Part shown: positions 1-10,358 of the stretch, piece by piece
Layout: each line of letters begins with the position of its first letter
Position numbering within the stretch: position 1 is the first letter of the stretch
Source of the DNA: an uncultured Porphyromonadaceae bacterium
Lineage (GTDB): Bacteria; Bacteroidota; Bacteroidia; Bacteroidales; Muribaculaceae
Length of the DNA stretch: 37,036 nt
Direction: 5' to 3'
Assembly (NCBI GenBank): GCA_947177145.1
Contig: CAMWTL010000005.1
Location: 1-37,036 of the forward strand
Notes under the pieces: model-generated
Told to the model about the DNA's origin: nothing
Seen by the model: the letters and a program-made list of their open reading frames with translations, nothing else
Databases searched by the model: none
Position numbers and translations under genes: made by a program

Positions 1-2
1 CA

Positions 3-43
3 TTTTTCTGCTTTACTGCCCTTCAGAGAGTAAAGCAGAAAAA
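3..43. terminator. Intrinsic terminator-like hairpin, upstream of dnaE
   Basis: Perfect 15-bp inverted repeat tttttctgctttact / agtaaagcagaaaaa with an 11-nt loop; A/T tracts on both sides suggest bidirectional use. Confidence 0.65.
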
Positions 44-77
44 TAAAAACCAAGCCATTAATACACAATACATATAA

Positions 78-3000
78 ATGATCCCTTTCGTTCACCTTCA
101 CGTTCATTCGCAATATAGCCTTCTTGACGGCAAAGCCTCAATTCCCGAACTGGTCGATAAAGCCATTTCTGACGGTATGCGTGGCATTGCCCTTACTGAC
201 CACGGCAATATGTTCGGTATCAAGGAGTTTTACAACTATGTCAACAAGAAGAACTCCGGCAAACCCGACGAAGAGAAATTCAAGCCCATCATTGGCTGTG
301 AGATGTACGTGGCACGTGAGAAAATGACCGATAAAAAGGATAAGTCTGACAACGGTTTCCACCTAATAGTTCTCGCCAAGAACCAGAAAGGCTACCATAA
401 CCTCATCAAACTTGTCAGCAAGGCATGGACCGACGGTATGTATTATAAACCGCGTACCGACCGTGAGCAGTTGGCACTTCATCACGAAGGGCTGATTGTA
501 TGCTCTGCGTGTCTTGGTGGCGAGGTTCCCCAAATGATTATCCACGACGACATTGCCGGAGCCGAGGAAAGGATATTATGGTATAAGAGTATCTTCGGAG
601 ATGATTACTATCTGGAGCTCCAGCGCCATCAGACCAACAAGGAGAACGCCAACCGTGAAACCTTCCCTCTTGAGCAGAAGGTAAACGCCGTACTGATAGA
701 CATTGCCCGTAAGCATAATATAAAGGTAGTCGCCACCAACGACGTCCACTTTGCCTTTGAGGATGATGCCGAAGCTCACGACCGTCTTATCTGCGTCTCG
801 ATGCAAAAGAAATTCAACGAGCCGCGTATGCACTACACCAAGCAGGAATGGCTCAAAAGCACAGAGGAGATGAACCGTATCTTCCAGGATATACCCGAAG
901 CACTCGAAACTACCTCTGAGATTCTTGACAAGATAGAATTTTATAGCATCGACCACGGTCCGATTATGCCCAACTTCGCTATCCCCGAAGATTTCGGTAC
1001 TGAGGAGGAATACCGCAAACGAATAACAGAGAAAGAGCTTTTCGATGAGTTTACACGCGACGAGCACGGCAACGTCGTGCTTTCGCAGGAGGAGGCTGAG
1101 AAGAAAATCAAGCGACTCGGAGGTTACGACAAGCTATACCGTATCAAATTTGAGGCTGATTACCTTGAGAAGCTGACTTGGGAGGGTGCCAAAGAACGTT
1201 ACGGCGATCCACTTCCCGAAGAGGTGAAGGAACGCTTGAAGTTTGAGCTGTATATAATGAAGACTATGGGTTTCCCGGGTTACTTCCTTATTGTGCAAGA
1301 CTTCATCAACGTGGCAAAGAAGAAGTTAGGAGTCAGTGTGGGTCCCGGTCGTGGCTCGGCAGCAGGAAGTGCCGCTGCATACTGCCTCGGCATCACGCAG
1401 ATCGACCCCATCAAATATGACCTCCTCTTCGAGCGTTTCCTCAACCCCGACCGTATCTCACTTCCTGATATTGATGTCGACTTCGACGATGACGGGCGTT
1501 ATGTGGTGTTGAAATACGTCACCGACAAATACGGTGCCGAGAAAGTTGCCCACATCATCACCTATCAGACCATGGCAACCAAATCGGCAATTAAGGATGT
1601 GGCACGAGTGATGGAGCTTCCCATTCCGGAAGCTAACCGTCTGGCAAAACTTGTGCCCGACCGTCTCCCTGAGGTCAACGGCAAAGCTCCGAAAATCAAC
1701 TTCAAGAATTGCCTTGCTTACGATAAGACTTTCGAGGCGGAGACCCATAATCCCAACCCGCTTGTGCGCGACGTGATGAAATATGCCGGACAGCTCGAAG
1801 GCAATGTGCGCGGCACAGGTATCCACGCCTGCGGTGTAATTATCGGACGTGACGACATCACCGACTGGGTACCCATTTCTATGGCTACAGATGCTGACGG
1901 TTCTAAAGTTATCTCCACACAGTATGAAGGTTCGGTGATTGAGGAAACGGGTCTTATCAAGATGGACTTCCTCGGACTGAAGACCCTCTCTATTATCAAA
2001 GAGGCGTTGGCTAACATAAAGCAGACACGCGGATTCGATCTTGACATCGAGAATATTCCCCTTGACGACCCTGCCACGTTCAAGCTCTACTGCGAAGGCA
2101 GAACCACTTCCACCTTCCAGTTTGAGTCAGCCGGTATGCAGAACTCCTTGCGCGACCTTAAGCCCTCGAAGTTTGAGGACCTGATTGCTATGAACGCCCT
2201 CTATCGTCCGGGTCCTATGGATTATATCCCCTCCTTCATCAAGCGTAAGCATGGTGAGGAGCCTATCACTTATGATATTCCGATTATGGAGAAGTATCTC
2301 CAGGAGACCTACGGTATTACTGTCTATCAGGAGCAGGTGATGCTCCTGAGCCGTCTGCTTTCCAACTTCACCCGTGGCGAGAGCGATATGCTCCGTAAGG
2401 CTATGGGTAAGAAGCAGATTGATAAGATGGCAAAGCTGAAAGTGAAGTTTATGTCGGAGGGTCAGAAGAACGGACATAAGGCTCAGGTGCTTGAGAAGAT
2501 ATGGGCAGACTGGGAGAAGTTTGCCTCTTACGCTTTCAATAAGAGCCACGCCACCTGCTACACCTGGGTTGCTTACCAGACAGCTTATCTTAAAGCCAAT
2601 TATCCTGCGGAATATATGGCAGGCGTGTTGAGTCGCAACCTCAATGCAGCCGATAAGCTGAAGAAGATTATGGAGGAATGTATCCGTATGGGCATAAGTG
2701 TAAAGGGTCCTGATGTCAACGAGTCGTGGGAGAAATTCGGTGTCAATAAGAAGGGTGAGATTCGTTTCGGTCTCGGTGCGGTGAAAGGTGTCGGCAGCAA
2801 TGCCGTCAATGCCATTATTTCAGAGCGTCAGAAAAACGGTCCTTTCAAGGATATATATGACTTTGTGGAGCGTGTGAACCTTGGCAGCTGTAACCGTGCC
2901 TCAATCGAAAACCTTGCCATGGCAGGCTCGTTCGATTCTATGGGTTATCAGCGTGAGGCTTTTATCGAGCCGTCGGGCGACTCTACATTCTCTGATGCTC

Positions 3001-3758
3001 TCGTGAAATATGGTCAGATTGTCCAAAATGACAAGAACTCCCTTCAGATGTCACTCTTCGGCGACGAGGAACCTCTCGAGACCAATAAGCCTCCCTTCCC
3101 GATGGTGCAGCCTTGGAACCATCTAAAGCTCCTTGAAGAGGAGAAGAAGCTTGTGACCATCTATCTCTCTGCCCATCCTCTCGATCCTTACTATATGGAA
3201 CTTACCTATGGCTGCAACTGCTCCTGTGCCGATTTTGAGGATAAGAAGGTACCGGGCGCAAAATTGACAATGGGCGGTATGGTTACAGCTTTCAATATAC
3301 GCACCTCCAAAAGTGGCAACGATTATGGGCAGTTGACTATCGAAGACCTTACCGGCACTGTGACATTCTCTCTGTTCGGCAGGGCTTTCGAAGCCCACAA
3401 GAACGCCGTCACGGTCGGTGATCCCGTATATATGAAGATAAATGTCGTGCCCGGTAAATGGGATCCCACCAAGATAGATGTCAACATCGACGAGATACAT
3501 CCCCTCGATGCTCTGAAAGGCTCTGTGGCTAACGCCGTGTCCATTTATTTGAGCCACCGCTTCGACACTCAGGATTTTTTCACCAAACTTCTGAATTTTC
3601 CCTCGAAAGAGCGTTTAGGCGACTTGTATATAGACCTTTATAATCAGGAAACCCGCCAGATAGTAAAGATTCATTCAAGAAAAAAATTCCCCGTCAACAA
3701 AGATTTTTTAAATTTCCTTGATGAATGGGGCATCAAATACCGTGTTCTGACCGTTTAA
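78..3758 (+). CDS. dnaE: DNA polymerase III subunit alpha
   Basis: 1226 aa; PHP start FVHLHVHSQYSLLDG, GPGRGSAAGSAAAYCLGIT, PDIDVDFDDDGR, and C-terminal OB-fold region; typical C-family polymerase. Confidence 0.98.
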   Translation: MIPFVHLHVHSQYSLLDGKASIPELVDKAISDGMRGIALTDHGNMFGIKEFYNYVNKKNSGKPDEEKFKPIIGCEMYVAREKMTDKKDKSDNGFHLIVLAKNQKGYHNLIKLVSKAWTDGMYYKPRTDREQLALHHEGLIVCSACLGGEVPQMIIHDDIAGAEERILWYKSIFGDDYYLELQRHQTNKENANRETFPLEQKVNAVLIDIARKHNIKVVATNDVHFAFEDDAEAHDRLICVSMQKKFNEPRMHYTKQEWLKSTEEMNRIFQDIPEALETTSEILDKIEFYSIDHGPIMPNFAIPEDFGTEEEYRKRITEKELFDEFTRDEHGNVVLSQEEAEKKIKRLGGYDKLYRIKFEADYLEKLTWEGAKERYGDPLPEEVKERLKFELYIMKTMGFPGYFLIVQDFINVAKKKLGVSVGPGRGSAAGSAAAYCLGITQIDPIKYDLLFERFLNPDRISLPDIDVDFDDDGRYVVLKYVTDKYGAEKVAHIITYQTMATKSAIKDVARVMELPIPEANRLAKLVPDRLPEVNGKAPKINFKNCLAYDKTFEAETHNPNPLVRDVMKYAGQLEGNVRGTGIHACGVIIGRDDITDWVPISMATDADGSKVISTQYEGSVIEETGLIKMDFLGLKTLSIIKEALANIKQTRGFDLDIENIPLDDPATFKLYCEGRTTSTFQFESAGMQNSLRDLKPSKFEDLIAMNALYRPGPMDYIPSFIKRKHGEEPITYDIPIMEKYLQETYGITVYQEQVMLLSRLLSNFTRGESDMLRKAMGKKQIDKMAKLKVKFMSEGQKNGHKAQVLEKIWADWEKFASYAFNKSHATCYTWVAYQTAYLKANYPAEYMAGVLSRNLNAADKLKKIMEECIRMGISVKGPDVNESWEKFGVNKKGEIRFGLGAVKGVGSNAVNAIISERQKNGPFKDIYDFVERVNLGSCNRASIENLAMAGSFDSMGYQREAFIEPSGDSTFSDALVKYGQIVQNDKNSLQMSLFGDEEPLETNKPPFPMVQPWNHLKLLEEEKKLVTIYLSAHPLDPYYMELTYGCNCSCADFEDKKVPGAKLTMGGMVTAFNIRTSKSGNDYGQLTIEDLTGTVTFSLFGRAFEAHKNAVTVGDPVYMKINVVPGKWDPTKIDVNIDEIHPLDALKGSVANAVSIYLSHRFDTQDFFTKLLNFPSKERLGDLYIDLYNQETRQIVKIHSRKKFPVNKDFLNFLDEWGIKYRVLTV

Positions 3759-3822
3759 TAGATATAGGCAGGCGTCAAACCTGCCTGAGCAGCATTTTTT
3801 AATCATTAAAATCACATTAAAA

Positions 3823-4137
3823 ATGGCATTAGAATTTACTGACCAGACTGCCCGCGAGGCTATCGAATCCGGCAAACCCGTGGTAATCGATTTCTGGGCT
3901 ACCTGGTGTGGTCCTTGCATCAAGCTCGGTCCTGTAGTTGAAGAACTCGCAGAGAAGTATCAGGGACAGGTAACTGTAGGCAAACTCAACATCGACGACA
4001 ACGACGAGATTGCCAGCGAGAACCGTGTACGCAACATCCCTACCGTCCTCTTCTTTAAAGACGGCGTGCTTAAAGAGCGCAGCGTAGGTTTGGTAAAACT
4101 CTCCGACCTTGAGGCTAAAATCGCAGCTATCCTCTAA
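3823..4137 (+). CDS. trxA: Thioredoxin
   Basis: 104 aa with WATWCGPC active site and the thioredoxin-fold motif NIPTVLFFKDG. Confidence 0.97.
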   Translation: MALEFTDQTAREAIESGKPVVIDFWATWCGPCIKLGPVVEELAEKYQGQVTVGKLNIDDNDEIASENRVRNIPTVLFFKDGVLKERSVGLVKLSDLEAKIAAIL

Positions 4138-4146
4138 TCATTTATT

Positions 4147-4674
4147 TTAGGGAACCCTGCCGTACATTATGAATGTGCGCTGATAATAAGGGGTGTTCAT
4201 CTCAGAGATGAGCACTCCTTTTTGTGTGGAGGCATGGATGAAACGGTTGTCATCAAGCATAATCCCTACATGAGAGATTTTATGCTTATCCTTGCCCGTA
4301 GCGAAAAACACAAGGTCGCCCGGTCTTACATCTTTCTCCTTCAGTTTTTTACAAAATTCAGCTTGCTGTGCGGAATTACGGGGCAGTTTCTTGTCTGTGA
4401 CCTTGGTATATACACCGATCACCATCCCGGAGCAGTCGGTGCCCTTCCCCTTTTCAGAAGAGGCATATTTATAGGGTGTACCTTGCCATGTGAGAGCTTC
4501 CTCCACTATCTTGCGTTCCAGCCCTTTCAGCTCCTTCACATTCACTGTCTCCACTTTTGGTTTATGGGTGTTTTTGCCACCGGTAGCTTTCTTTGAGGAA
4601 TGACACCCTGTCAAGACCACTGCCATCAGCAATAGACAGAGAAACTTGAGGAAAGATTGTTTTTTTAGAAGCAT
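4147..4674 (-). CDS. NlpC/P60 family cell-wall peptidase, lipoprotein
   Basis: Lipobox-like VVLTGC; catalytic TDCSGMVIGVY and SHVGIMLDDNRFIHAS motifs. Confidence 0.92.
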   Translation of the reverse strand: MLLKKQSFLKFLCLLLMAVVLTGCHSSKKATGGKNTHKPKVETVNVKELKGLERKIVEEALTWQGTPYKYASSEKGKGTDCSGMVIGVYTKVTDKKLPRNSAQQAEFCKKLKEKDVRPGDLVFFATGKDKHKISHVGIMLDDNRFIHASTQKGVLISEMNTPYYQRTFIMYGRVP

Positions 4675-4691
4675 AAGGAAAGTAGCGGTTG

Positions 4692-5324
4692 TTAGAAATT
4701 GACACCAAATGAGATGGTGGCTAAGGATATGTCGTTGGCTTTATCATCAAGCACGTGTTTGTGGCGTGCATTGAAATGTCGAAACTCATAAGCCAATATT
4801 ATATGGCTTTGAAATTTCCTGCTCATCGCCAAGTTAATGCCCCAACCTATCTGGGAATTGGTATCGCCGAAAGTCGGGGAATCTCCTATGGTGTTGAAGG
4901 AATACCCTACTTTCAATGACAGAAAGAAAAGCCTGGGACGCGAGGAGAAAGAAGTGCGCATCAATCCGTACACGGGGATAAAATTATCCCCTGTGCCCAA
5001 CGAGCGGTGTATGCCGACACCGGCACCTAATATACGGAAATAATTATTCTTATATCCCAATACCGCATCTACGTTAAAGGTGGATGTGTTGTAGCCCGAC
5101 AAATCAATCGACGCGCCGAACTCCGCTCCCCACGTGAAATGGGAAGTGTCAAGGTTTCTGGTAGCGTTTGGGAAAAGGCTTTCGCGTTCCTCTGTTTTCT
5201 CCACTTTGCTTTCCGTAGCCATAGCATTTTCAGCCTCGGCGTCTGTAAGAGTTGAGGCACTTGCCGAGAGGGAAAAAAGAGAAACGCCTATGCCCAACAA
5301 GAAATTGCGTAATCTGTTGTTCAT
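4692..5324 (-). CDS. Putative outer-membrane beta-barrel protein
   Basis: Signal peptide, alternating amphipathic strands, terminal aromatic FGVNF; no family recognised precisely. Confidence 0.6.
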   Translation of the reverse strand: MNNRLRNFLLGIGVSLFSLSASASTLTDAEAENAMATESKVEKTEERESLFPNATRNLDTSHFTWGAEFGASIDLSGYNTSTFNVDAVLGYKNNYFRILGAGVGIHRSLGTGDNFIPVYGLMRTSFSSRPRLFFLSLKVGYSFNTIGDSPTFGDTNSQIGWGINLAMSRKFQSHIILAYEFRHFNARHKHVLDDKANDISLATISFGVNF

Positions 5325-5363
5325 AGGCGATAAGGTAAAAAAGAGTATGTTTATAGTTTGAGA

Positions 5364-6224
5364 TTATTCTCCAAGATAGCTCTTAAGCAGCTTGCTCTTC
5401 TGCCCTTTGAGTCTACGTATGGCTTTCTCTTTGATCTGACGCACACGCTCACGGGTGAGATCGAATTTCGCACCGATCTCCTCAAGAGTCATCTCTTGGC
5501 AACCGATTCCGAAGAACATCTTCAAAATTTCTCTCTCACGGTCATAAAGCTGACGGAGAGCACGGTCCACCTCCTTTGAAAGCGACTCCTGATTCAATGT
5601 GGAGTCTGCCATAGGGCTGTCATCGTTGGGGAGCACATCGAGAAGCGAATTGTCTTCGCCGTCTACAAACGGAGCATCCACCGAGATATGGCGTCCTGAT
5701 ACCTTCAAAGTGTCGGAAACCTTGTCTACCGGCAAGCCCAGACGCTCTGCAAGCTCCTCAGGCGACGGTCGGCGCTCGTTTTCCTGCTCAAACTTTGAAA
5801 GCTCTTTGCTTATCTTATTTAGTGATCCTACCTGATTGAGAGGGAGGCGCACAATCCTGCTCTGCTCGGCAAGTGCCTGCAAAATAGACTGGCGAATCCA
5901 CCATACAGCGTAAGATATGAATTTGAATCCTCTGGTCTCGTCAAATTTCTGGGCTGCACGTATCAATCCGAGATTCCCTTCATTGATGAGGTCGGGGAGA
6001 CTCAAGCCCTGATTCTGATATTGCTTTGCAACCGACACAACAAAGCGAAGATTTGCTCTTGTGAGCTTTTCAAGGGCTGCGTGGTCGCCCTTCTTGATGC
6101 GCTGTGCAAGTTCCACCTCCTCACTTACAGAGATTAGTTCCTCACGGCCAATTTCCTGTAAATACTTGTCGAGAGAGGCACTTTCGCGGTTTGTGATTGA
6201 TTTTGTTATCTTTAGCTGTCTCAT
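5364..6224 (-). CDS. rpoD: RNA polymerase primary sigma factor (RpoD/SigA, Bacteroidetes type)
   Basis: 286 aa; sigma70 region 2 ([38 protein letters not shown]...[10 protein letters not shown]) and region 4 ([28 protein letters not shown]). Confidence 0.96.
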   Translation of the reverse strand: MRQLKITKSITNRESASLDKYLQEIGREELISVSEEVELAQRIKKGDHAALEKLTRANLRFVVSVAKQYQNQGLSLPDLINEGNLGLIRAAQKFDETRGFKFISYAVWWIRQSILQALAEQSRIVRLPLNQVGSLNKISKELSKFEQENERRPSPEELAERLGLPVDKVSDTLKVSGRHISVDAPFVDGEDNSLLDVLPNDDSPMADSTLNQESLSKEVDRALRQLYDREREILKMFFGIGCQEMTLEEIGAKFDLTRERVRQIKEKAIRRLKGQKSKLLKSYLGE

Positions 6225-6326
6225 ATTCCCATCAATTATTATATGGCTATGTGCTGAAATAGTGATTTCAGCAACTACGCCTCTTTATAAACGTTTCCGT
6301 TTGAAGATTGTTGTGTGAATTTATGT

Positions 6327-6369
6327 AAAAAAAGAGAGCCGCGCTCTGCCGAATGAGCCACGACCCTCT
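6327..6369 (-). terminator. Rho-independent terminator downstream of the degP-like gene
   Basis: Minus-strand AGAGGGTCGTGGCTC-loop-GAGCGCGGCTCTCT (about 14 bp, one bulge, some G-U pairs) followed by a T tract (A7 on the plus strand, first A shared with the stem). Confidence 0.85.
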
Positions 6370-6408
6370 TAGGTGGATAGATTATTGTTCCTTTATATTT
6401 GTTCCTGC

Positions 6409-7896
6409 TTATTCCTGGGCAAGATTTACGGCATAGTAGTATTTCTTGCCTGTGGGATAAAGACCGGTGATAAACATTACCTTGTCGCCGTCGTCATTCT
6501 TCATGATCTGATTATAGATCATCTCCACATCGTCTGAAGTGTTGACACTACGACCGTTTATGTCGGTGATGATGAAGCCGTCTTTGATGCCTGAATCACG
6601 GAACGCACCGTTCTTAAGACCTGTTACCTGCACACCGTTGGAGATTCCGAGGTTACGCTTGGTCTCCTCACTCAGCTTCATGAATGCACATCCTATCTCT
6701 GAGAAGTCACCCTTCTTGGTGATTGTGGTGTTGCCCTGAGAGTTGCGGAGTGTGCCGCTCTTGCTCTGCTTCTGGTTGTCACGTATGAATACCACTGTAA
6801 TCTGGTCGCCGGGGCGATACTGGTTGAGCTGCTCCATAAGCTGGGGAACAGTGTGGATTTCTACATTATTGATGCCTACGATAACATCGTCGGGCTGCAG
6901 ACCAAGTTCCTTGGCAGTGCTACGGTCAGTAACATTCACTACGAGAACACCGTTCTTGGTGGCAGTGATGTTTTTCTCCTTGGCAATCTTTGCATCGAGT
7001 TCAGCTATAGTACATCCGAGCATTGCACGCTGCACAGTGCCATACTGCTTAAGGTCGGTCATTACCTTCTTCACAATCGAAGTGGGGATTGCGAATGAGA
7101 AGCCCGAATAGCTGCCGGTGTTAGAATAGATAGCTGAATTGATACCGATAAGCTCACCTTTCAGGTTTACAAGTGCACCACCGGAGTTACCCGGGTTAAG
7201 CGCGGCATCAGTCTGGATAAACGACTCGATACCCATCTTGCCACCACGTGAGTTCTGGCTGATGCTACGTGCCTTTGCACTGACAATGCCGGCTGTCACT
7301 GTAGAATTGAAGCCGAATGGATTACCTACTGCAAGTACCCACTCACCTATCTTGAGGTCGTCGCTGTTGCCGAAAGTGATCGGATTAAGTTTCTCGGCAT
7401 CAATCTTGATAAGCGCAAGGTCGGTTGCCTCGTCGGTGCCGATCACACGCGCCTCATATGTTGAATTGTCATTGAGAAGCACCTCAAGTTTGTCAGCTCC
7501 GTCAATCACATGGTTATTGGTTACGATATATCCGTCGGCTGAAAGGATCACACCCGAGCCGAGGCCGCTCTGCACAGGCTCGCTGTTACGCTGCTGCTGG
7601 CGGGGTTGCTGCTGACGCTGCTGGGGACCAAAGAAGAAGTCAAACATGCCAAACGGATCATAGCCACCGCCTCCGTTGCCATATTGCTGCTGGCGCTGGG
7701 CAGTATAGCTCTTTATGCACACCACTGCATTGACAGTGTTCTCTGCCGCTACAGTGAAGTCTGTCTCAAACGAACCTCCATGGGAAGTGCGGATGAACGG
7801 CTGTGCCTGATTGTTTTCTGCATGGTTGTCGGCACAAGCCGGCGATACCAGAATCGCGAGGGCCGCTACAATAGCGGGGATGCTGTATCTCTTCAT
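6409..7896 (-). CDS. DegP/HtrA-family serine protease with PDZ domains
   Basis: Trypsin-like motifs TNNHVIDGA, DLALIKI, NPGNSGGALVN; PDZ repeats; Q/G-rich linker near the N-terminus. Confidence 0.95.
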   Translation of the reverse strand: MKRYSIPAIVAALAILVSPACADNHAENNQAQPFIRTSHGGSFETDFTVAAENTVNAVVCIKSYTAQRQQQYGNGGGGYDPFGMFDFFFGPQQRQQQPRQQQRNSEPVQSGLGSGVILSADGYIVTNNHVIDGADKLEVLLNDNSTYEARVIGTDEATDLALIKIDAEKLNPITFGNSDDLKIGEWVLAVGNPFGFNSTVTAGIVSAKARSISQNSRGGKMGIESFIQTDAALNPGNSGGALVNLKGELIGINSAIYSNTGSYSGFSFAIPTSIVKKVMTDLKQYGTVQRAMLGCTIAELDAKIAKEKNITATKNGVLVVNVTDRSTAKELGLQPDDVIVGINNVEIHTVPQLMEQLNQYRPGDQITVVFIRDNQKQSKSGTLRNSQGNTTITKKGDFSEIGCAFMKLSEETKRNLGISNGVQVTGLKNGAFRDSGIKDGFIITDINGRSVNTSDDVEMIYNQIMKNDDGDKVMFITGLYPTGKKYYYAVNLAQE

Positions 7897-8157
7897 GTCT
7901 TTTGTTATATGTAAGGTTGTTTTATTAATTTCGATAAGTTAATTTTGAAGACTCATTAAGCTGATGAAGCATATATGGAAATTGTCTCCACTATCTTAAA
8001 AATGCAAAAATCCCGCCATTATTACATCCTCTCCCTCTTCAAACCTTCCTTTTAAGTTAATTTAATAAAAACATTAAATTTATGTTGAAAAGAAGTGTGC
8101 CCTCGTATGGATAGGCAATCTCCGAATCCCCTCTAAAAGCACCTACCCATAAAAGAA

Positions 8158-8193
8158 TGTTCCGGGGCTGACAAATCTGTCAACTCCGGAGCA
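8158..8193 (-). terminator. Terminator-like hairpin downstream of the M3 peptidase gene
   Basis: tgttccggggctgac / gtcaactccggagca stem with one mismatch and wobble pairs, 6-nt loop, then TTCTTTT on the minus strand. Confidence 0.6.
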
Positions 8194-8219
8194 CCTTCTA
8201 TTTTACTTAATTCCCTCCT

Positions 8220-10358
8220 TTATTTAATTCCGTCGCGGTGCAGAAGCGCATCCACAGTCGGCTCCTTGCCACGGAACTCTATATAAAGCGCCATCGGATC
8301 TACCGTGCCGCCGCTTTGAAGCATCTTCTTAAACTTGTCAGCTGTCTTCTTATCGAATATGCCGTTCTCTTGGAAAGCGGCGAAGGCATCAGCATCAAGA
8401 AGCTCTGCCCATTTATAGCCATAATAGCCCGCTGCATAGCCTCCGGAGAAGATATGTCCGAAAGAAGGCGAGGTAAGGCAACCCTCAACCACATCAAACA
8501 CCCTCACAGGATCCTGTGCCTTCTCCTCAAACACTGCCACATCGCTGCTTGCGCGAAGAGGCTCCTCTATAGTATGGTAAGCCATATCAAGGTAACCGAA
8601 ACCTAACTGACGCATACAAGCATAGGCAGCTGCATACTGCTGCGCACGGATAAACTTCTCGATAAGGTCTTTTGGCATCTTCTTGCCGGTCTTGTAATGC
8701 TTGGCAAAGCTGTCGAGAAATTGCTGCTCGGTGAGATAGTTCTCGTTAAATTGGGAGAACAGCTCCACAAAGTCATGGTAGACGTTTGTGCCGCTAAGAG
8801 AAGCATAAGTTGCCTGAGCTGAAAGACCATGGAGGGCATGACCGAACTCGTGAAGGAAGGTCTCAACCTCATAAGGTGTGAGAAGCACAGCCTCCTTGCC
8901 AACCGGTTTCGAGAAGTTGCATACAATTGAGATAAGAGGCAACGTGCGCTTGCCATTGTCGTCCTTAGTCTCAGTGCGGAACTCAGTCATCCACGCTCCC
9001 GGCGCTTTTCCGGGACGATAGAAGAAGTCGGCATAAAGTATACCTAAAACGCTTCCGTCCTTCTCATACACCTCATAGGCTTTCACATCGGGATGATATA
9101 CGGGAATATTCTTATTCTCCTTAAATGTATACCCGTAGAGCTTGGTAGCCAGACCGAGCACACCGTTGATTGTGTTCTCAAGTTCGAAATAAGGCTTCAT
9201 ATCCTCATCGTTGAAGGCATACTTATCGTTCTTGAGTTTATCCGACCAATAGCTATAGTCCCAAGGCATAAGCTTGAAGTCCGGGCCTTCGGTGCGCTGT
9301 GCATACTCCTCAATCTCCTTCAACTCTGCCTGCATAGGTACAGTATAGTTTTGGCGGAGATCTTCAAGCAGTTCCATCACTCTCTCCGGAGTGGCAGCCA
9401 TTGTGCCTTGAAGCTGATATTCCGCAAAGGTCTTCTTGCCCATAAGATTTGCAATCTCAAGGCGAATGTTGGCTATATCTTTCAATATCTGGGTATTGTC
9501 GTACTGACCGCCTACATTTCTCGAACCGTTAATCTTATACAGCTTCTCACGCAGCTCACGGTTGTCGGCATATTTCATAAAGGGAGTGTATGAAGGTGCA
9601 TATACCGTGAAGAGATAGAGCGAAGCATCATCAGGTTTACCCTCAGCTTCCAGAGCCTCCTTCGCTGCCTCACGGGCAGCTGCCTTGATGCTTTCGGGAA
9701 GCCCGGCTGTATCAGCCTCCTTCACCCACATTCTGCGCTCCGGGTCTGCCATACCGTTGGTGACGTTCTGGGAGAATTTCACATTCAGGTCAGAAAGCTC
9801 CGCGCTAAGTTTACGGTATTTCTCACGTGCCTCACCCTCTAAGTTGGCACCGCTCTCGGCGAAGCTGCGGTAGGTCTCATCAATAAGGCGCATAGCCTCC
9901 GGAGAGAGGTCTGTACGCTGACCCTTATTCTCATATACCTTCTTTATTCTTTGCCAAAGCTTGTCGTTGAGAAGCAGACCGGTAGAATGGTCAGAGAGCA
10001 CCGGTGTCACTCTCGTCATCATCTGCATCATCGTTGTGTCTCCCACAGCCTCCACAAGATTGCTCAGTGCAAGCACCGACTCGTTCAGTAGCGAGCCGCT
10101 ACGGTCGAGAGCAGCAATAGTATTCTCGAAGGTCGGCTCTTCCGAAGTGCTTACGATTGCCTCAATCTCACCGTCATGAATCTTGATGGCTTCCATAATT
10201 GCCTCCTCATAGTCAGGCAACTGAATCTTATTGAAAGGCACAGTCTGGAACGGTGCATCCGAAGGTACTAAAAGAGGGTTATTGCTGCCACCCTGTGCTT
10301 CATTAGCCACTGTCATAAGCGATAATGCTGTTATTGTCCCTAAAAGGAATCTGTTCAT
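8220..10358 (-). CDS. M3 family metallopeptidase (peptidyl-dipeptidase Dcp / oligopeptidase A-like), exported
   Basis: 712 aa with signal peptide; HEXXH motif FLHEFGHALHG; M3-type C-terminal FGHIFSGGYAAGYYGYKWAE. Confidence 0.95.
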   Translation of the reverse strand: MNRFLLGTITALSLMTVANEAQGGSNNPLLVPSDAPFQTVPFNKIQLPDYEEAIMEAIKIHDGEIEAIVSTSEEPTFENTIAALDRSGSLLNESVLALSNLVEAVGDTTMMQMMTRVTPVLSDHSTGLLLNDKLWQRIKKVYENKGQRTDLSPEAMRLIDETYRSFAESGANLEGEAREKYRKLSAELSDLNVKFSQNVTNGMADPERRMWVKEADTAGLPESIKAAAREAAKEALEAEGKPDDASLYLFTVYAPSYTPFMKYADNRELREKLYKINGSRNVGGQYDNTQILKDIANIRLEIANLMGKKTFAEYQLQGTMAATPERVMELLEDLRQNYTVPMQAELKEIEEYAQRTEGPDFKLMPWDYSYWSDKLKNDKYAFNDEDMKPYFELENTINGVLGLATKLYGYTFKENKNIPVYHPDVKAYEVYEKDGSVLGILYADFFYRPGKAPGAWMTEFRTETKDDNGKRTLPLISIVCNFSKPVGKEAVLLTPYEVETFLHEFGHALHGLSAQATYASLSGTNVYHDFVELFSQFNENYLTEQQFLDSFAKHYKTGKKMPKDLIEKFIRAQQYAAAYACMRQLGFGYLDMAYHTIEEPLRASSDVAVFEEKAQDPVRVFDVVEGCLTSPSFGHIFSGGYAAGYYGYKWAELLDADAFAAFQENGIFDKKTADKFKKMLQSGGTVDPMALYIEFRGKEPTVDALLHRDGIK

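Noticed and set aside
7560-7700. Q/G-rich repeat region in the DegP-like gene as a mobile or repeat element
   Set aside because: Low-complexity linker (RQQQYGNGGGGYDPFGMFDFFFGPQQRQQQPRQQQ) near the N-terminus of the HtrA-like protease; coding, and common in this family.
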